From Flavobacterium aquatile LMG 4008 = ATCC 11947 (lineage in GTDB: Bacteria > Bacteroidota > Bacteroidia > Flavobacteriales > Flavobacteriaceae), in the NCBI RefSeq assembly GCF_000757385.1, contig NZ_JRHH01000001.1, forward strand, positions 1 to 64,000: a DNA stretch of 64,000 nucleotides. The letters are read 5' to 3'. The position numbers were made by a program, and so were the translations under genes. How positions within the stretch are numbered: the stretch's first letter is position 1; the number at the start of each line of letters is the position of its first letter. Positions 24,873 through 34,660 of the stretch are shown one piece after another. A model generated the notes under the pieces. It did not search any database, was not told the DNA's origin, and saw only the letters and a list, made by a program, of their open reading frames with translations.

Positions 24873-26639
24873 TTAATTAATTTTTAATTCATAAGCCATT
24901 CTTGCTTGAACACCTTTTTGATTGGTCATTTGTTTTATTTGTTGAAGCACTTTGTAGTTTTGCTCACCAATTTCTTCTTTAATAATAGCTTGACGTGTTT
25001 GTGATAAACCAAAATTAGCTAAAATATCTTCAAAACTTTTTTCAAATTCTGGATAATTTTGAGTTCTAAATTTAGATGTTTTTCCAAGTTTTGCAGCTTC
25101 TTTTATCGCTTCGTCCATGCCACCAATTTTATCGACTAAACCAATTTTTAAAGCATCACTTCCGCTCCAAACTCTTCCTTGACCGATTGCATCAACTTGT
25201 TCGAAAGTTAATTTTCGTCCAGCCGAAACTCGTTTTACAAATGTTGAGTAAATATGTTCAACACCTTCTTGAGCAAACGCTCTATAATTATCATCCAAAG
25301 GTAAAAACGGACTGTAACCAGAAGCGTTTTTATTAGTTCGAACTTGCTCAACATCTAGCCCAATGCGTTCTGCGGCAACTGTAAAGTTTGGTAAAATCCC
25401 GAAAACACCAATTGAACCTGTTATAGTATTTGCTTCAGCGAAAATTTTATTGGCGTTACAAGCAATGTAATATCCGCCAGATGCTGCGTAATTCCCCATG
25501 GAAACCACAACTGGTTTTGCTTTCTTAGTCAATTCAATTTCTCTCCAAATTAATTCTGATGTTAATGCGCTTCCGCCAGGAGAATCAATACGAAGAACAA
25601 TCGCTTTTACATTTTTATCTTTTCGAGCTTCTTGTAAAGAACGACGCATTGCACCTTCACCAATTAAGTTTACATCGCCTTCGCCACTTCCAATTTCGCC
25701 TTGAGCATAAATAATAGCGATTTTATCTTTGGTACTATAATCTTTAGATGTTGAAGCCACTTTTTCGGCATAATCTACAATAGAAACCGATTCGTAATCG
25801 TCGTCTTTATCCACTTTTAATGCTTTTCTAATGTCATCATGATACACATCTTCGTAAGCAATTTTATCAATTAATTTTTCAGATTTTGCCATTTCTGGAG
25901 TTCGAGCCAAAAGTCCATCGGCAACTTGATTCAGTCGTTCAACCGAAACTTTTCTGCTTGAAGCAACATCGGTTATAACCGAATTCCAAACTGAAGTTAA
26001 AAGTTGCGTTGTTTGTTCTCTATTAGCATCACTCATTTTATTTTCTAAGAAAGGTTCAACGGCACTTTTGTATTTTCCGTGACGAATAACTTCCATTTTT
26101 ATACCTGATTTTTCTTGCAAATCTTTGAAAAACATTAATTCGGCAGATAATCCTTTAAATTCTAATTCGCCAATTGGATTTAAGTAAATAGTATTGGCAA
26201 CCGAATTTAAATAATAGTCTTTTTGCGAATAAACATCGGCATACGAATAAATAAATTTACCCGATTTTTTAAAGTCTTCTAGAGCATCGCGCAAAGCTTT
26301 CGTTTGGGCAATTCCAAGATTTGAAAAATTATTTAAAATAGAGATTCCTTTAATATCTGAATCTGACTTGGCATATTCAATGGCGTTTATAATGTCAAAT
26401 AAACCATCGTGTTGGTCTTTATCATTGAAAAAAGGCATGTCTTCAAAATTAGTTTTCCCGGCATAATCGTAATTTACTTTTGATAAATCTAATTCGATGA
26501 CAGAATTGCTTTTTACGGTTACTGTTTCAGAATCACCGCTTCCGGCAATGGCTCCAATTAAAATGATTCCAAAGAAAAAAATCATGCAAAAAATAAATAA
26601 ACCAACGATTGTGGCTAATACATTTCCTAAAAATCTCAT
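24873..26639 (-). CDS. sppA: Signal peptide peptidase SppA (67K type)
   Basis: Membrane-bound serine/lysine protease that degrades cleaved signal peptides. An N-terminal transmembrane helix (VLATIVGLFIFCMIFFFGIIL) anchors two tandem ClpP-like domains. The catalytic Lys is in the first (GKYKSAVEPF, Lys191) and the nucleophile Ser is in the second (NYAASGGYYIAC, Ser387), with RIDSPGGSALTSE and ANTITGSIGVFGI. The 588-residue length is that of the long double-domain form. Its -7 box lies about 92 nt upstream, in the divergent spacer with the folK fusion. Confidence 0.93.
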   Translation of the reverse strand: MRFLGNVLATIVGLFIFCMIFFFGIILIGAIAGSGDSETVTVKSNSVIELDLSKVNYDYAGKTNFEDMPFFNDKDQHDGLFDIINAIEYAKSDSDIKGISILNNFSNLGIAQTKALRDALEDFKKSGKFIYSYADVYSQKDYYLNSVANTIYLNPIGELEFKGLSAELMFFKDLQEKSGIKMEVIRHGKYKSAVEPFLENKMSDANREQTTQLLTSVWNSVITDVASSRKVSVERLNQVADGLLARTPEMAKSEKLIDKIAYEDVYHDDIRKALKVDKDDDYESVSIVDYAEKVASTSKDYSTKDKIAIIYAQGEIGSGEGDVNLIGEGAMRRSLQEARKDKNVKAIVLRIDSPGGSALTSELIWREIELTKKAKPVVVSMGNYAASGGYYIACNANKIFAEANTITGSIGVFGILPNFTVAAERIGLDVEQVRTNKNASGYSPFLPLDDNYRAFAQEGVEHIYSTFVKRVSAGRKLTFEQVDAIGQGRVWSGSDALKIGLVDKIGGMDEAIKEAAKLGKTSKFRTQNYPEFEKSFEDILANFGLSQTRQAIIKEEIGEQNYKVLQQIKQMTNQKGVQARMAYELKIN

Positions 26640-26730
26640 AATAGTATTTTTATATATAAGTAGTAAAAAGGCTTAATTTGTTACAAACCATTTGATTATT
26701 GCAAAATAAAATAGTTATCAACAGAAGTTG

Positions 26731-26738
26731 CAAATATA
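26731..26738 (-). promoter_or_regulatory. -7 promoter element (TATATTTG) for sppA
   Basis: Minus-strand TATATTTG in the divergent spacer, about 90 nt before the sppA ATG. Confidence 0.45.
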
Positions 26739-26774
26739 CTTCAATTTTGAAATTCTTTTAGTTATTTTGCGGAT

Positions 26775-27908
26775 ATGAATAAGCAACATCAAGTCGTACT
26801 TTCTTTAGGCAGTAATCAGGGCAATCGTCTTGAAAATATTACTAATTGTATTAATCTACTACACCAAGAAGTTGCTACAATTGTCAAAGTTTCATCCTTG
26901 TACGAATCCGATTCATGGGGTTTTGATAGCGATTCGTTTTATAATTGTGCGGTTTTAATTCATACTCATAAAAACCCTCAGAAATTATTAAAGAATATTC
27001 TGAAGCTTGAGAAAAAATTAGGACGAGTTCGACATGAAAGTACTAATTATGAACCAAGAATTATTGATATCGATATTATAACATTTGATGAAGAAATAAT
27101 TGATAGTGAATCGCTTATGATTCCGCACAAGCAATTACACAACCGACTTTTTGTGTTGTTGCCAATGCAAGAGATTGCATCTGAATGGGTTCATCCAATA
27201 ATTCAAAAATCGGTCAGTCAATTAGTTAATCAATGTTCTGATACTGGAAAGTGTACTAAAATTTCGAACCTAGAATCTCCATTAGAAAAGATAAAATTAG
27301 ATGGTTTTAATTACATCGCTATTGAAGGAAATATTGGTGCAGGAAAAACTACTTTAGTTGGTAAAATTGCTGAAGATTTTAATGCCAAAACGGTTTTAGA
27401 ACGATTTGCAGATAATCCGTTTTTACCTAAATTTTATAAAGACCAAAATCGGTATGCTTTTCCTTTAGAGATGTCGTTTTTAGCGGATAGATACCAACAA
27501 ATTTCAGATGATTTAGCACAATTTGACTTGTTTAAAGATTTTATAGTTGCTGATTATCATATCTTTAAGTCGTTGATATTTGCAAAAGTAACGCTTGCCG
27601 AAGACGAATATAGATTATATAAAACACTTTTTGACATTATATATAAAGAAATGCCAAAACCCGATTTGTATATTTATTTGTATCAAAATACCGAGCGATT
27701 ACTTCAAAATATAAAACGTCGTGGTAGAAGTTACGAGCAAGAAATTCCTGCAGAATATTTAGATAAAATCAATAATGGGTATCTCGATTACATCAAAACT
27801 CAAAAAGATTTGAATATTTTAGTTGTAGATGTTTCTGAGAAAGATTTTCTGAAAAATCAAGAAGATTATATTCAAATTCTGGAAGAAATCAAAAATAAAC
27901 TTCCTTAA
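26775..27908 (+). CDS. folK: FolK - deoxynucleoside kinase fusion protein
   Basis: Two enzymes in one chain. Residues 1-145 are 6-hydroxymethyl-7,8-dihydropterin pyrophosphokinase (folate pathway): LSLGSNQGNRLENI, then YESDSWGF, then EPRIIDIDIITFDEE. Residues 175-377 are a deoxynucleoside kinase: P-loop EGNIGAGKTTL (185-193), ERFADNPFLPKFY, the DRY-like FLADRYQQ, and IKRRGRSYEQEIPAEYL. The fusion is full length in both halves. It couples pterin activation with nucleoside salvage, which both feed thymidylate metabolism; that reading is inference. The gene ends in a 4-bp tail-to-tail overlap with the lectin gene. Confidence 0.9.
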   Translation: MNKQHQVVLSLGSNQGNRLENITNCINLLHQEVATIVKVSSLYESDSWGFDSDSFYNCAVLIHTHKNPQKLLKNILKLEKKLGRVRHESTNYEPRIIDIDIITFDEEIIDSESLMIPHKQLHNRLFVLLPMQEIASEWVHPIIQKSVSQLVNQCSDTGKCTKISNLESPLEKIKLDGFNYIAIEGNIGAGKTTLVGKIAEDFNAKTVLERFADNPFLPKFYKDQNRYAFPLEMSFLADRYQQISDDLAQFDLFKDFIVADYHIFKSLIFAKVTLAEDEYRLYKTLFDIIYKEMPKPDLYIYLYQNTERLLQNIKRRGRSYEQEIPAEYLDKINNGYLDYIKTQKDLNILVVDVSEKDFLKNQEDYIQILEEIKNKLP

Positions 27909-29941
27909 CGAATCATCGAAAAATGTCCTTTAATTTCGGGTTTAGTATCATCAATTTTTAAGGTAAACCAATAATCATCGGATATTAATTGTTGACCATT
28001 ATGAGTTCCATCCCAAAAGAATTTAGTTGCGGTTAATTGAATAATTAATTTACCATATCGGTCAAAAACTCCAACTTTAGCATTTGGGTAATGAGTCAAT
28101 CCTTTAATAATCCAATTGTCGTTAACGCCATCGCCATTTGGTGTAAAAAATAAAGGAATGGATATGATTATAAAAGATTGAGTGTCCAATCCGCAATCGT
28201 GTTTTTCTTTTACATAAGCTATGTAAAGTCCGCCTTGCTGAATGGTAAAAATATTGGAATCTTGATAGTTAATTCCGTCAACAGAATATTCAAAATCTCC
28301 AGCTTGACTCATGATTATTGTTGCCGTACTTCCTTGAACAAGAACTTCTTGGATTATTGGTTCGGCATATTCGATAATGGTAAAATTCTTTGTTTTCGAA
28401 CAATTACTAGAATTAGTTACTATAACGGAATAATTATTTGAACCATTATAAACAACACTTTGAGTAGTTTCTCCAGTTGACCATAGATAAGTCATTCCGC
28501 TAATTCCCGCATTTAAAACTAAAGTATCATTTTCGCAAATTTCAATTGTTTCATCAGTTACATTTGGAATTGGATTTACAGAAACTGATACAGAAACTCT
28601 AGATGAAATACAACCATTATTATTTGCTTCAGCGTAATAAGTGGTATTTGTTGTTAAGTTTGGAGTTACAAAAGTTGATCCAGTTGCTATTGGAGTTGTT
28701 GAAGTCATTGAGTCAAACCAAGAAATTGTTCCTATTGTTGTTGATGCTGTAATTGATGCCGTGTTGCCTTCGCAAATTGGAGTAGTGGGATTAATTGTAA
28801 TTGTGGGAACTTGATTTACAGTAGCAGTTACTGCTGTTCTAGTTCCTGATGTGCATCCTGCTGGAAAAGAATCTACATAATAAGTTGTTGTTGTAGTAAG
28901 TATTGGAGTTGTAAAACTTGTTCCAGTGTGAATTGGTGTTCCTCCTGATGGATTTGTGTACCAATTAATAGTTCCAATATTTGTTGTTGCCTGTAACGTC
29001 ATACTTGATGAGTCACAATTTGATGCTTGCACAGTTGATGTAATAGAAGGAATTGTTATTGTTGAACTTGTGGAAATTTGTAAAACTGGATCGCCAGGTG
29101 TTCCTCCATATTCAACAATATATCCTTTTGGTTGATAGCTACCACTTGCTTCTCCAGTATTTGACAAGTCATTCCATGAGCCAAGAATTCCAACTCCAGG
29201 TGCGGTTATGTGCGCATAATCTTCATTACCTTGATTGTTGGGTTCGCTAGTATTCCAAAAAGTGTAGGAGAAATTTGTTCCAGCTTCTGGACCGCTCATC
29301 CATTTCCAAACGCCTTCTGTTTCTTCATCACTTCCACCAATCCAACCTGCGCCTGCTGCTTGTTCGCCAGATAATTGTTTTTCTTCAACGGATGTTATTG
29401 TGGCTAAGTAACCTTGCAAACCATAATACTGACTCAATTCTGCCAAAGTTTTAGCCGAAGTCCAGGTTACTCCTATATTGGAAATATATTGATAATAATG
29501 TCCATTGGATGGAAGATAATTAGCCTCACCAACAGTAATTGAAAAAGTTCGAGAACCCGATGGATTTGTTGAACTATTTGAAAATTCTACGTCCTTGATT
29601 GCTGCAATTAAAGCGGTGTAAGTTGGTTGACCAGACAATCCAAAAAGTGTTAGTTTCCCCAAAGTCGGATTCCATGAAGATGAAATTGTAGGATGAATTC
29701 CAGTTAATGCTAAAATATCTGTTCCAATACTATAACCCGATGAGATTTGAATATAAATAGCATCAATACCATTATTATCTGGATCTACAATGGTCATATC
29801 TGTAACTATTTTCATTGAAGTTTGCGGACAATATATTTGATTTCCTGTTGCGGTTAAAACTGGAGCTACATTAAAAGTTTGTGCATAAAAATGACCTTGC
29901 ACTAATAATAAAACCAATAAAAGGTAATTTTTCAGTTTCAT
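27905..29941 (-). CDS. C-type-lectin-domain T9SS type B cargo protein
   Basis: A secreted surface protein of 678 residues. A signal peptide (MKLKNYLLLVLLLVQGHFYAQ) leads to a cadherin-like opening (about 25-145) and then a C-type lectin-like domain at about 145-285. That domain shows WIGGSDEETEGVWKWMSGP, the EPN sugar-specificity triad in NTSEPNNQGNEDYAHI, and the WND calcium motif. Two Ig-like repeats with ATTNIGTINWYTNPSGG-type strands and a further beta domain follow. The C-terminus is a gliding-motility/type B sorting domain (FFTPNGDGVNDNWIIKG, VFDRYGKLI, WDGTHNGQ). EPN normally signals mannose-type binding; the ligand here is inferred only. Confidence 0.88.
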   Translation of the reverse strand: MKLKNYLLLVLLLVQGHFYAQTFNVAPVLTATGNQIYCPQTSMKIVTDMTIVDPDNNGIDAIYIQISSGYSIGTDILALTGIHPTISSSWNPTLGKLTLFGLSGQPTYTALIAAIKDVEFSNSSTNPSGSRTFSITVGEANYLPSNGHYYQYISNIGVTWTSAKTLAELSQYYGLQGYLATITSVEEKQLSGEQAAGAGWIGGSDEETEGVWKWMSGPEAGTNFSYTFWNTSEPNNQGNEDYAHITAPGVGILGSWNDLSNTGEASGSYQPKGYIVEYGGTPGDPVLQISTSSTITIPSITSTVQASNCDSSSMTLQATTNIGTINWYTNPSGGTPIHTGTSFTTPILTTTTTYYVDSFPAGCTSGTRTAVTATVNQVPTITINPTTPICEGNTASITASTTIGTISWFDSMTSTTPIATGSTFVTPNLTTNTTYYAEANNNGCISSRVSVSVSVNPIPNVTDETIEICENDTLVLNAGISGMTYLWSTGETTQSVVYNGSNNYSVIVTNSSNCSKTKNFTIIEYAEPIIQEVLVQGSTATIIMSQAGDFEYSVDGINYQDSNIFTIQQGGLYIAYVKEKHDCGLDTQSFIIISIPLFFTPNGDGVNDNWIIKGLTHYPNAKVGVFDRYGKLIIQLTATKFFWDGTHNGQQLISDDYWFTLKIDDTKPEIKGHFSMIR

Positions 29942-29943
29942 TT

Positions 29944-30480
29944 TTAGTTTGATTTATTCATTTTTTGAAATAAATCCCACACAACAATTCCTGCACTTAC
30001 AGAAATGTTTAAGGAATGTTTTGTTCCTAATTGCGGAATTTCAATGGTTCCGTCGCATAATTTTATTGCTTCTTGCGATACGCCGTAAACTTCATTTCCA
30101 AAAACTAACGCATGCTTTTTAGAATTATTAGGTTGAAAATTATCAAGAAAAATGGCGTTTTCAACTTGTTCAATTGCATACACTAAAATATCTTCAGATT
30201 TCAAATTTTCAATAACTTCCAAGACATTTTTTTGATGCTCCCAAGTTACGGTTTCTGTGGCGCCAAGTGCAGTTTTATGAATTTCTTTGTTTGGAGGAGT
30301 TGCTGTTATTCCGCACAAGTATATTTTTTCAATTAGAAAAGCATCGGCAGTTCTAAAGACAGATCCAATGTTGTGTAAACTCCTAATATCATCCAAAATA
30401 ATAATAATTGGTGTTTTATCAGATTGTTTAAAATCTTCAACAGATTTTCTCTCGAGTTCACTATTTTCTAACTTTCGCAT
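29944..30480 (-). CDS. SpoU/TrmH-family RNA 2'-O-methyltransferase
   Basis: The ATG at 30480 (MRKLENSELERKS) is preferred over the longer frame. The SPOUT fold is shown by its three motifs: NIGSVFRTADAF, ALVFGNEVYGVS and HSLNISVSAGIVVWDL, which form the knotted SAM site. Length 178 is that of a minimal TrmH-type enzyme without an accessory RNA-binding domain. It likely methylates a tRNA or rRNA ribose; the site is not predictable. It starts 2 nt upstream of the lectin gene and shares its strand. Confidence 0.88.
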   Translation of the reverse strand: MRKLENSELERKSVEDFKQSDKTPIIIILDDIRSLHNIGSVFRTADAFLIEKIYLCGITATPPNKEIHKTALGATETVTWEHQKNVLEVIENLKSEDILVYAIEQVENAIFLDNFQPNNSKKHALVFGNEVYGVSQEAIKLCDGTIEIPQLGTKHSLNISVSAGIVVWDLFQKMNKSN

Positions 30481-30512
30481 TTTTTTTATTTTGACAAATA
30501 TATTCAAAAAAA

Positions 30513-30534
30513 AAGCTCCCTAAAAAGAGAGCTT
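30513..30534 (-). terminator. Terminator of the DUF1573 gene
   Basis: AAGCTC/GAGCTT stem with a 10-base loop, followed on the minus strand by a long T-run. Confidence 0.7.
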
Positions 30535-30555
30535 GTTTTTTAACGTTTGTTTTAA

Positions 30556-31023
30556 TTAGCTTTTCACAGTTTGCGTAGCAGGAGTTTCAGCTGGTAAAAC
30601 AGTACCTTTTATAGTTAAAATTTTAGAATCGCCTTGAACAGCGTTAGATTTTACAGTAACCGTTTTGTTAAATGGTTGTCCACCTCTATTAGTATCATAT
30701 TTTACACCAATAACACCTTTTGCTCCTGGCATAATTGGTTCTTTAGGATAAGTTGGAACTGTACATCCACATGAACCTGAAGCACCAGTAATAATTAATG
30801 GTTTGTTTCCGTTGTTTACAAACACAAATTCTCTTTCTCCGTTAGCTTTGTGAGGAATTGTACCGTAATCGATAGTTTCACTTTCAAAAAGCATTCCTGC
30901 ACCTTCTACTTTTGGAGTTGCAACTTTAGTAGTTTTAGCATTTTTCGCTTTAGATTTTGTTTGTGCGTTCATGGTTGTTGCACCAAAAACAACTAGCATA
31001 GCTAATAGTAATATTTTTTTCAT
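30556..31023 (-). CDS. DUF1573 secreted/periplasmic protein
   Basis: 155 residues with a signal peptide (MKKILLLAMLVVFGATTMNAQ) and a short Lys/Ala linker. A single Ig-like DUF1573 domain follows (FESETIDYGTIPHKANGEREFVFVNNGNKPLII), with the family's conserved SCGCTVPTYP cysteine pair. DUF1573 proteins are abundant in Bacteroidota and of unknown function; the fold resembles the ASPM-SPD-2-Hydin/MSP type. It is monocistronic between a -7 box and a terminator. Confidence 0.85.
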   Translation of the reverse strand: MKKILLLAMLVVFGATTMNAQTKSKAKNAKTTKVATPKVEGAGMLFESETIDYGTIPHKANGEREFVFVNNGNKPLIITGASGSCGCTVPTYPKEPIMPGAKGVIGVKYDTNRGGQPFNKTVTVKSNAVQGDSKILTIKGTVLPAETPATQTVKS

Positions 31024-31049
31024 TTTTATTTAATTGATTAATTATTAAA

Positions 31050-31057
31050 CAAATTTA
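31050..31057 (-). promoter_or_regulatory. -7 promoter element (TAAATTTG) for the DUF1573 gene
   Basis: Minus-strand TAAATTTG, 26 nt before the ATG. Confidence 0.55.
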
Positions 31058-31175
31058 AACAAAAATTAAATCAAGTGTGGTAATGAAACTTAAATTTTTA
31101 TTAAATGAAATGTTAATGGTAAATTTTAATATTAAATAATTAAATTCGTAAGCTAATTTTTAAATCAGAATTTCA

Positions 31176-33782
31176 TTGTCATCAAAAGATAAAAGCCCAA
31201 AAGAAACACCGTTAATGAAGCAATACAACGAGATAAAAAGGAAATATCCCGATGCTTGTTTATTGTTTAGAGTAGGAGATTTTTATGAAACTTTTGGCGA
31301 AGATGCTGTTCGAGCGTCAAAAATTCTTGGAATTACGTTAACGAAACGTGGTGCTGGCTCTGAAACCGAAACCGCTTTGGCTGGTTTTCCGCATCATTCC
31401 ATAAATACTTATTTACCTAAATTAGTGAAAGCTGGACTTCGAGTTGCAATTTGTGATCAACTTGAAGATCCTAAAATGACAAAGACAATTGTAAAACGCG
31501 GTGTGACCGAGTTGGTGACGCCTGGAGTCTCAATGAATGATGAGGTTTTGCAATCGAAATCGAATAATTTTTTAGCTTCTATTTATTTTGGAAAAAAGCA
31601 ATTGGGGGTTTCTTTTCTAGACGTTTCCACTGGAGAATTTCTCACATCGCAAGGAAATGAAGAGTATATTGATAAATTACTTCAAAATTTTAGTCCGAGT
31701 GAAATTCTAATTCAAAAGAATAATCGAAATCAATTTAAGGAAAGTTTTGGAGAAGATTTTAATACTTTTTATCTTGAGGATTGGGTTTATCAGCAAGATT
31801 ATGCTTTTGAAACATTGACCAATCATTTTCAAACCAATTCATTAAAAGGTTTTGGAATAGAAGAATTGCACGAAGGAATTATTTCATCGGGTGCAATTTT
31901 ATATTATTTATCCGAAACACAACATAATAAAGTACAGCATATAACCAATATTCAGCGAATTGCAGAAGATGCATATGTTTGGATGGATCGATTTACAATT
32001 CGTAATTTAGAATTGTATCATAGTTATAATCCGAATGCAGTTACTTTATTGGATGTAATCGATAAAACGCTTTCGCCAATGGGTGGACGATTGTTAAAAC
32101 GTTGGTTGGCGTTGCCTTTGAAGGAGGTTACAAAAATTAAAAGTCGTCACGAAGTAGTTTCTTATTTGAAAGAAAATCAAGAAATTCTGCATAAAATACA
32201 ATATCAAATTAAGCAAATTTCCGATTTGGAGCGTTTGATTTCTAAAATTGCGGCAGGAAAAGTATCTCCAAGAGAAGTAATTTATTTGAAAGAATCATTA
32301 GATGCAATCATTCCGATAAAATCATTGGCTTTAGATAGTAAGCAAGAAGCGGTTCGTGTAATTGGCGATAGTTTGCATGCTTGCGATTTGCTGCGCGATA
32401 AAATTAGAACTACTTTAAATCAAGATGCGCCAGTAGCAATATCTAAAGGAAATGCTATTGCAAAAGGTGTACATGCTGAATTGGATGAATTGAGAAGCAT
32501 TGCTTTTTCTGGCAAGGAATTTTTAGAAGGAATTGAAAAAAGAGAATCAGAATTAACGGGAATTTCGTCATTGAAAATTTCGTTCAATAATGTTTTTGGA
32601 TATTACATAGAGGTTAGAAATACACATAAAGATAAAGTTCCAGCCGAATGGATTCGCAAGCAAACATTGGTAAATGCCGAGAGATACATTACCGAAGAGT
32701 TAAAGGAATACGAGACAAAAATTCTTGGAGCAGAAGAAAAAATTCATCAAATAGAAGGACAATTATTTGAACAATTAATAAATTGGATTGCAACTTACAT
32801 TAAGCCAGTTCAGTTGAATGCCAATTTGATAGCGCAATTGGATTGTTTAACTTCTTTCGCGCAGTTGGCTATTGAAAACAATTACGTTTGTCCACTAATT
32901 GATGATACTTTCGAATTAGAAATTACCAATGGACGCCATCCTGTTATCGAAAAGCAATTGCCTGTTGGAGTTCCTTATATTGCCAATGATGTTTATTTGG
33001 ATAGAGAAACGCAGCAATTAATTATGATTACTGGTCCGAATATGTCGGGTAAATCGGCTATTTTACGTCAAACAGCTTTAATAGTGCTCTTGGCTCAAAT
33101 GGGAAGTTTTGTTCCAGCAGAAGCAGTGCGAATGGGCGTGATTGATAAAATTTTTACAAGAGTAGGAGCGAGTGATAATATTTCGATGGGTGAATCAACT
33201 TTCATGGTGGAAATGAATGAAACAGCTTCCATCTTGAATAATATTTCTGATAGAAGTTTGGTTTTATTGGATGAAATAGGTCGCGGTACAAGTACCTATG
33301 ACGGAATTTCGATAGCTTGGGCAATTGCCGATTTCTTACATGAAAACCCAGCCCGACCGAAAACGCTTTTTGCAACGCATTATCATGAATTGAATGAAAT
33401 GAGTGAAATGCTGCCGCGAATTCAGAATTATAATGTTTCTGTTAAAGAGCTAAAAGATACCGTTCTTTTTATTAGAAAATTGGTAAAAGGAGGAAGCGCC
33501 CATAGTTTTGGTATTCATGTTGCTAAAATGGCTGGAATGCCACAAACGGTAATTCAAAAAGCGCAAAAACTATTGAAGAAGTTAGAGAAAGATCATTCGG
33601 GCGATGCGTTGAACGGAATAAAATCTGTAAAAGATGATATGCAATTGAGTATTTTTAATTTGGATGATCCATTATTAGAAGAAATCAAAGAGGAGATTTT
33701 GGGTTTAGATATCAATACACTTACTCCAGTTGAGGCTTTAATGAAGTTAAATGAAATAAAAAGAATGTTGCTTAAAAAGTAA
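31176..33782 (+). CDS. mutS: DNA mismatch repair protein MutS
   Basis: Recognises mismatches and starts repair. The N-terminal mismatch-binding domain has [16 protein letters not shown] (the Phe-x-Glu wedge). Domains II to IV follow, then the ATPase with Walker [15 protein letters not shown], signature SFMVEMNET and Walker [17 protein letters not shown]. Length 868 is full. Between the in-frame stop at 31161 and the core only a TTG at 31176 (or rare ATT/ATC) can start, and that matches the homologous N-terminus. A TTG start is therefore likely; an ATG start at codon 14 would remove the first conserved residues. Confidence 0.94.
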   Translation: MSSKDKSPKETPLMKQYNEIKRKYPDACLLFRVGDFYETFGEDAVRASKILGITLTKRGAGSETETALAGFPHHSINTYLPKLVKAGLRVAICDQLEDPKMTKTIVKRGVTELVTPGVSMNDEVLQSKSNNFLASIYFGKKQLGVSFLDVSTGEFLTSQGNEEYIDKLLQNFSPSEILIQKNNRNQFKESFGEDFNTFYLEDWVYQQDYAFETLTNHFQTNSLKGFGIEELHEGIISSGAILYYLSETQHNKVQHITNIQRIAEDAYVWMDRFTIRNLELYHSYNPNAVTLLDVIDKTLSPMGGRLLKRWLALPLKEVTKIKSRHEVVSYLKENQEILHKIQYQIKQISDLERLISKIAAGKVSPREVIYLKESLDAIIPIKSLALDSKQEAVRVIGDSLHACDLLRDKIRTTLNQDAPVAISKGNAIAKGVHAELDELRSIAFSGKEFLEGIEKRESELTGISSLKISFNNVFGYYIEVRNTHKDKVPAEWIRKQTLVNAERYITEELKEYETKILGAEEKIHQIEGQLFEQLINWIATYIKPVQLNANLIAQLDCLTSFAQLAIENNYVCPLIDDTFELEITNGRHPVIEKQLPVGVPYIANDVYLDRETQQLIMITGPNMSGKSAILRQTALIVLLAQMGSFVPAEAVRMGVIDKIFTRVGASDNISMGESTFMVEMNETASILNNISDRSLVLLDEIGRGTSTYDGISIAWAIADFLHENPARPKTLFATHYHELNEMSEMLPRIQNYNVSVKELKDTVLFIRKLVKGGSAHSFGIHVAKMAGMPQTVIQKAQKLLKKLEKDHSGDALNGIKSVKDDMQLSIFNLDDPLLEEIKEEILGLDINTLTPVEALMKLNEIKRMLLKK

Positions 33783-33835
33783 TGTTTAGGTTATCAGTTG
33801 GTTATGATTTTGTGCTAAATTTTTTCAAAAAAACG

Positions 33836-33866
33836 TTTGCATAATTGAATTTAAGTGTTACATTTG
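33836..33866 (+). promoter_or_regulatory. Promoter of the tRNA-Gly/tRNA-Leu unit
   Basis: TTTG (33836-33839), 19 nt spacer, TACATTTG (33859-33866). This is the complete Bacteroidota -33/-7 arrangement, 48 nt before the tRNA-Gly. Confidence 0.75.
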
Positions 33867-33914
33867 CATCCGCATTACAGAACAAGTAATGTCGCTCTAA
33901 AGAAATCTGATAAT

Positions 33915-33987
33915 GCGAAAATAGCTCAGTTGGTAGAGCGCGACCTTGCCAAGGTCGAGGTCGCGGGTTCGAGCCCCGTTTTTCGCT
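33915..33987 (+). tRNA. tRNA-Gly (anticodon GCC)
   Basis: Acceptor GCGAAAA/TTTTCGC, D arm GCTC...GAGC, anticodon stem CGACC/GGTCG around TTGCCAA, T arm GCGGG-TTCGAGC-CCCGT, discriminator T. The CCA end is not encoded. Confidence 0.97.
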
Positions 33988-34000
33988 CAACTACTATAAT

Positions 34001-34085
34001 GCTCGAGTGGTGGAATTGGTAGACACGCTGGACTTAAAATCCAGTGAACGTTTAGTTCGTGCGGGTTCAAGTCCCGCCTTGAGTA
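34001..34085 (+). tRNA. tRNA-Leu (anticodon TAA)
   Basis: Acceptor GCTCGAG/CTTGAGT, anticodon stem CTGGA/TCCAG around CTTAAAA, a long variable arm (about 15 nt) typical of class II Leu tRNA, T arm GCGGG-TTCAAGT-CCCGC, discriminator A. It follows tRNA-Gly by 13 nt, with no encoded CCA. Confidence 0.97.
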
Positions 34086-34086
34086 C

Positions 34087-34119
34087 AAAAGCTTCAAATT
34101 TATTTGGAGCTTTTTTTAT
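34087..34119 (+). terminator. Terminator of the tRNA unit
   Basis: AAGCTTCAAAT/ATTTGGAGCTT stem (one G-T pair), followed by TTTTTTT, directly after tRNA-Leu. Confidence 0.75.
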
Positions 34120-34230
34120 TTTATGAAATTCCTAAAAAGTAAATTTCCAAATTGTTTTTTTAAGATAAATATTTCAATTTAATTTCAAAATCTGGCCCAA
34201 CTATTAAATTTTACAGCTTTTTTATAACTT

Positions 34231-34602
34231 ATGGGAACTTTTGTAATAACTAAACGACTTAACGGATTTTATAAATACGAATTTACTTCTCGTAAGGGTA
34301 AGACTATTTTTATCAGTAATGACTTCGAACTACGCTTTGAATGTGAAGAGGATATTGATCATTTAAAAAGCGGTATAAACGAAGTTTTCTTCATGAAGTT
34401 TAAATCGAAAAACGGAAAGTTATACTTTAAAATCATTTTAAAAGAACGTGAAGTGGCTGTTAGTAGAAAATATACCACTCAATTATTACTTCAAAAAGGG
34501 ATTGATGAAATTATAAGAACAATTTCGAAATCGGAAATTCTTGATTTTTCTTCGTCAGATGATATTTTTCCGCCAGCAGAAGATGTTTTTGGTGTTTTGT
34601 AA
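34231..34602 (+). CDS. DUF1508/YegP-like protein
   Basis: 123 residues. It opens GTFVITKRLNGFYKYEFTSRKGKTIFISNDFE and has a second half-repeat (FMKFKSKNGKLYFKIILKEREVAVSRKYTT). Both match the 'ngkyrFrLkAgnGeiIltSe' pattern of DUF1508 in spirit, though they are diverged. A short acidic tail ends FPPAEDVFGVL. It is cytosolic, with no signal peptide. The family has no assigned function. It sits alone between two terminators. Confidence 0.7.
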   Translation: MGTFVITKRLNGFYKYEFTSRKGKTIFISNDFELRFECEEDIDHLKSGINEVFFMKFKSKNGKLYFKIILKEREVAVSRKYTTQLLLQKGIDEIIRTISKSEILDFSSSDDIFPPAEDVFGVL

Positions 34603-34620
34603 AAAAGAAAGCATAAAAAA

Positions 34621-34640
34621 AGCTCCGCGAACGGAGCTTA
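34621..34640. terminator. Bidirectional terminator
   Basis: Perfect stem AGCTCCG/CGGAGCT with loop CGAA between convergent genes. The A-run on the left provides the T-tail for the minus strand. A second stem AATTAAAAC/GTTTTAATT (34642-34663) follows. Confidence 0.8.
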
Positions 34641-34660
34641 AAATTAAAACTAGGTTTTAA

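Noticed and set aside
33802..33990. Minus-strand 62-residue frame (MSEKRGSNPRPRPW...)
   Set aside because: It is the antisense translation of tRNA-Gly, a well-known spurious ORF.
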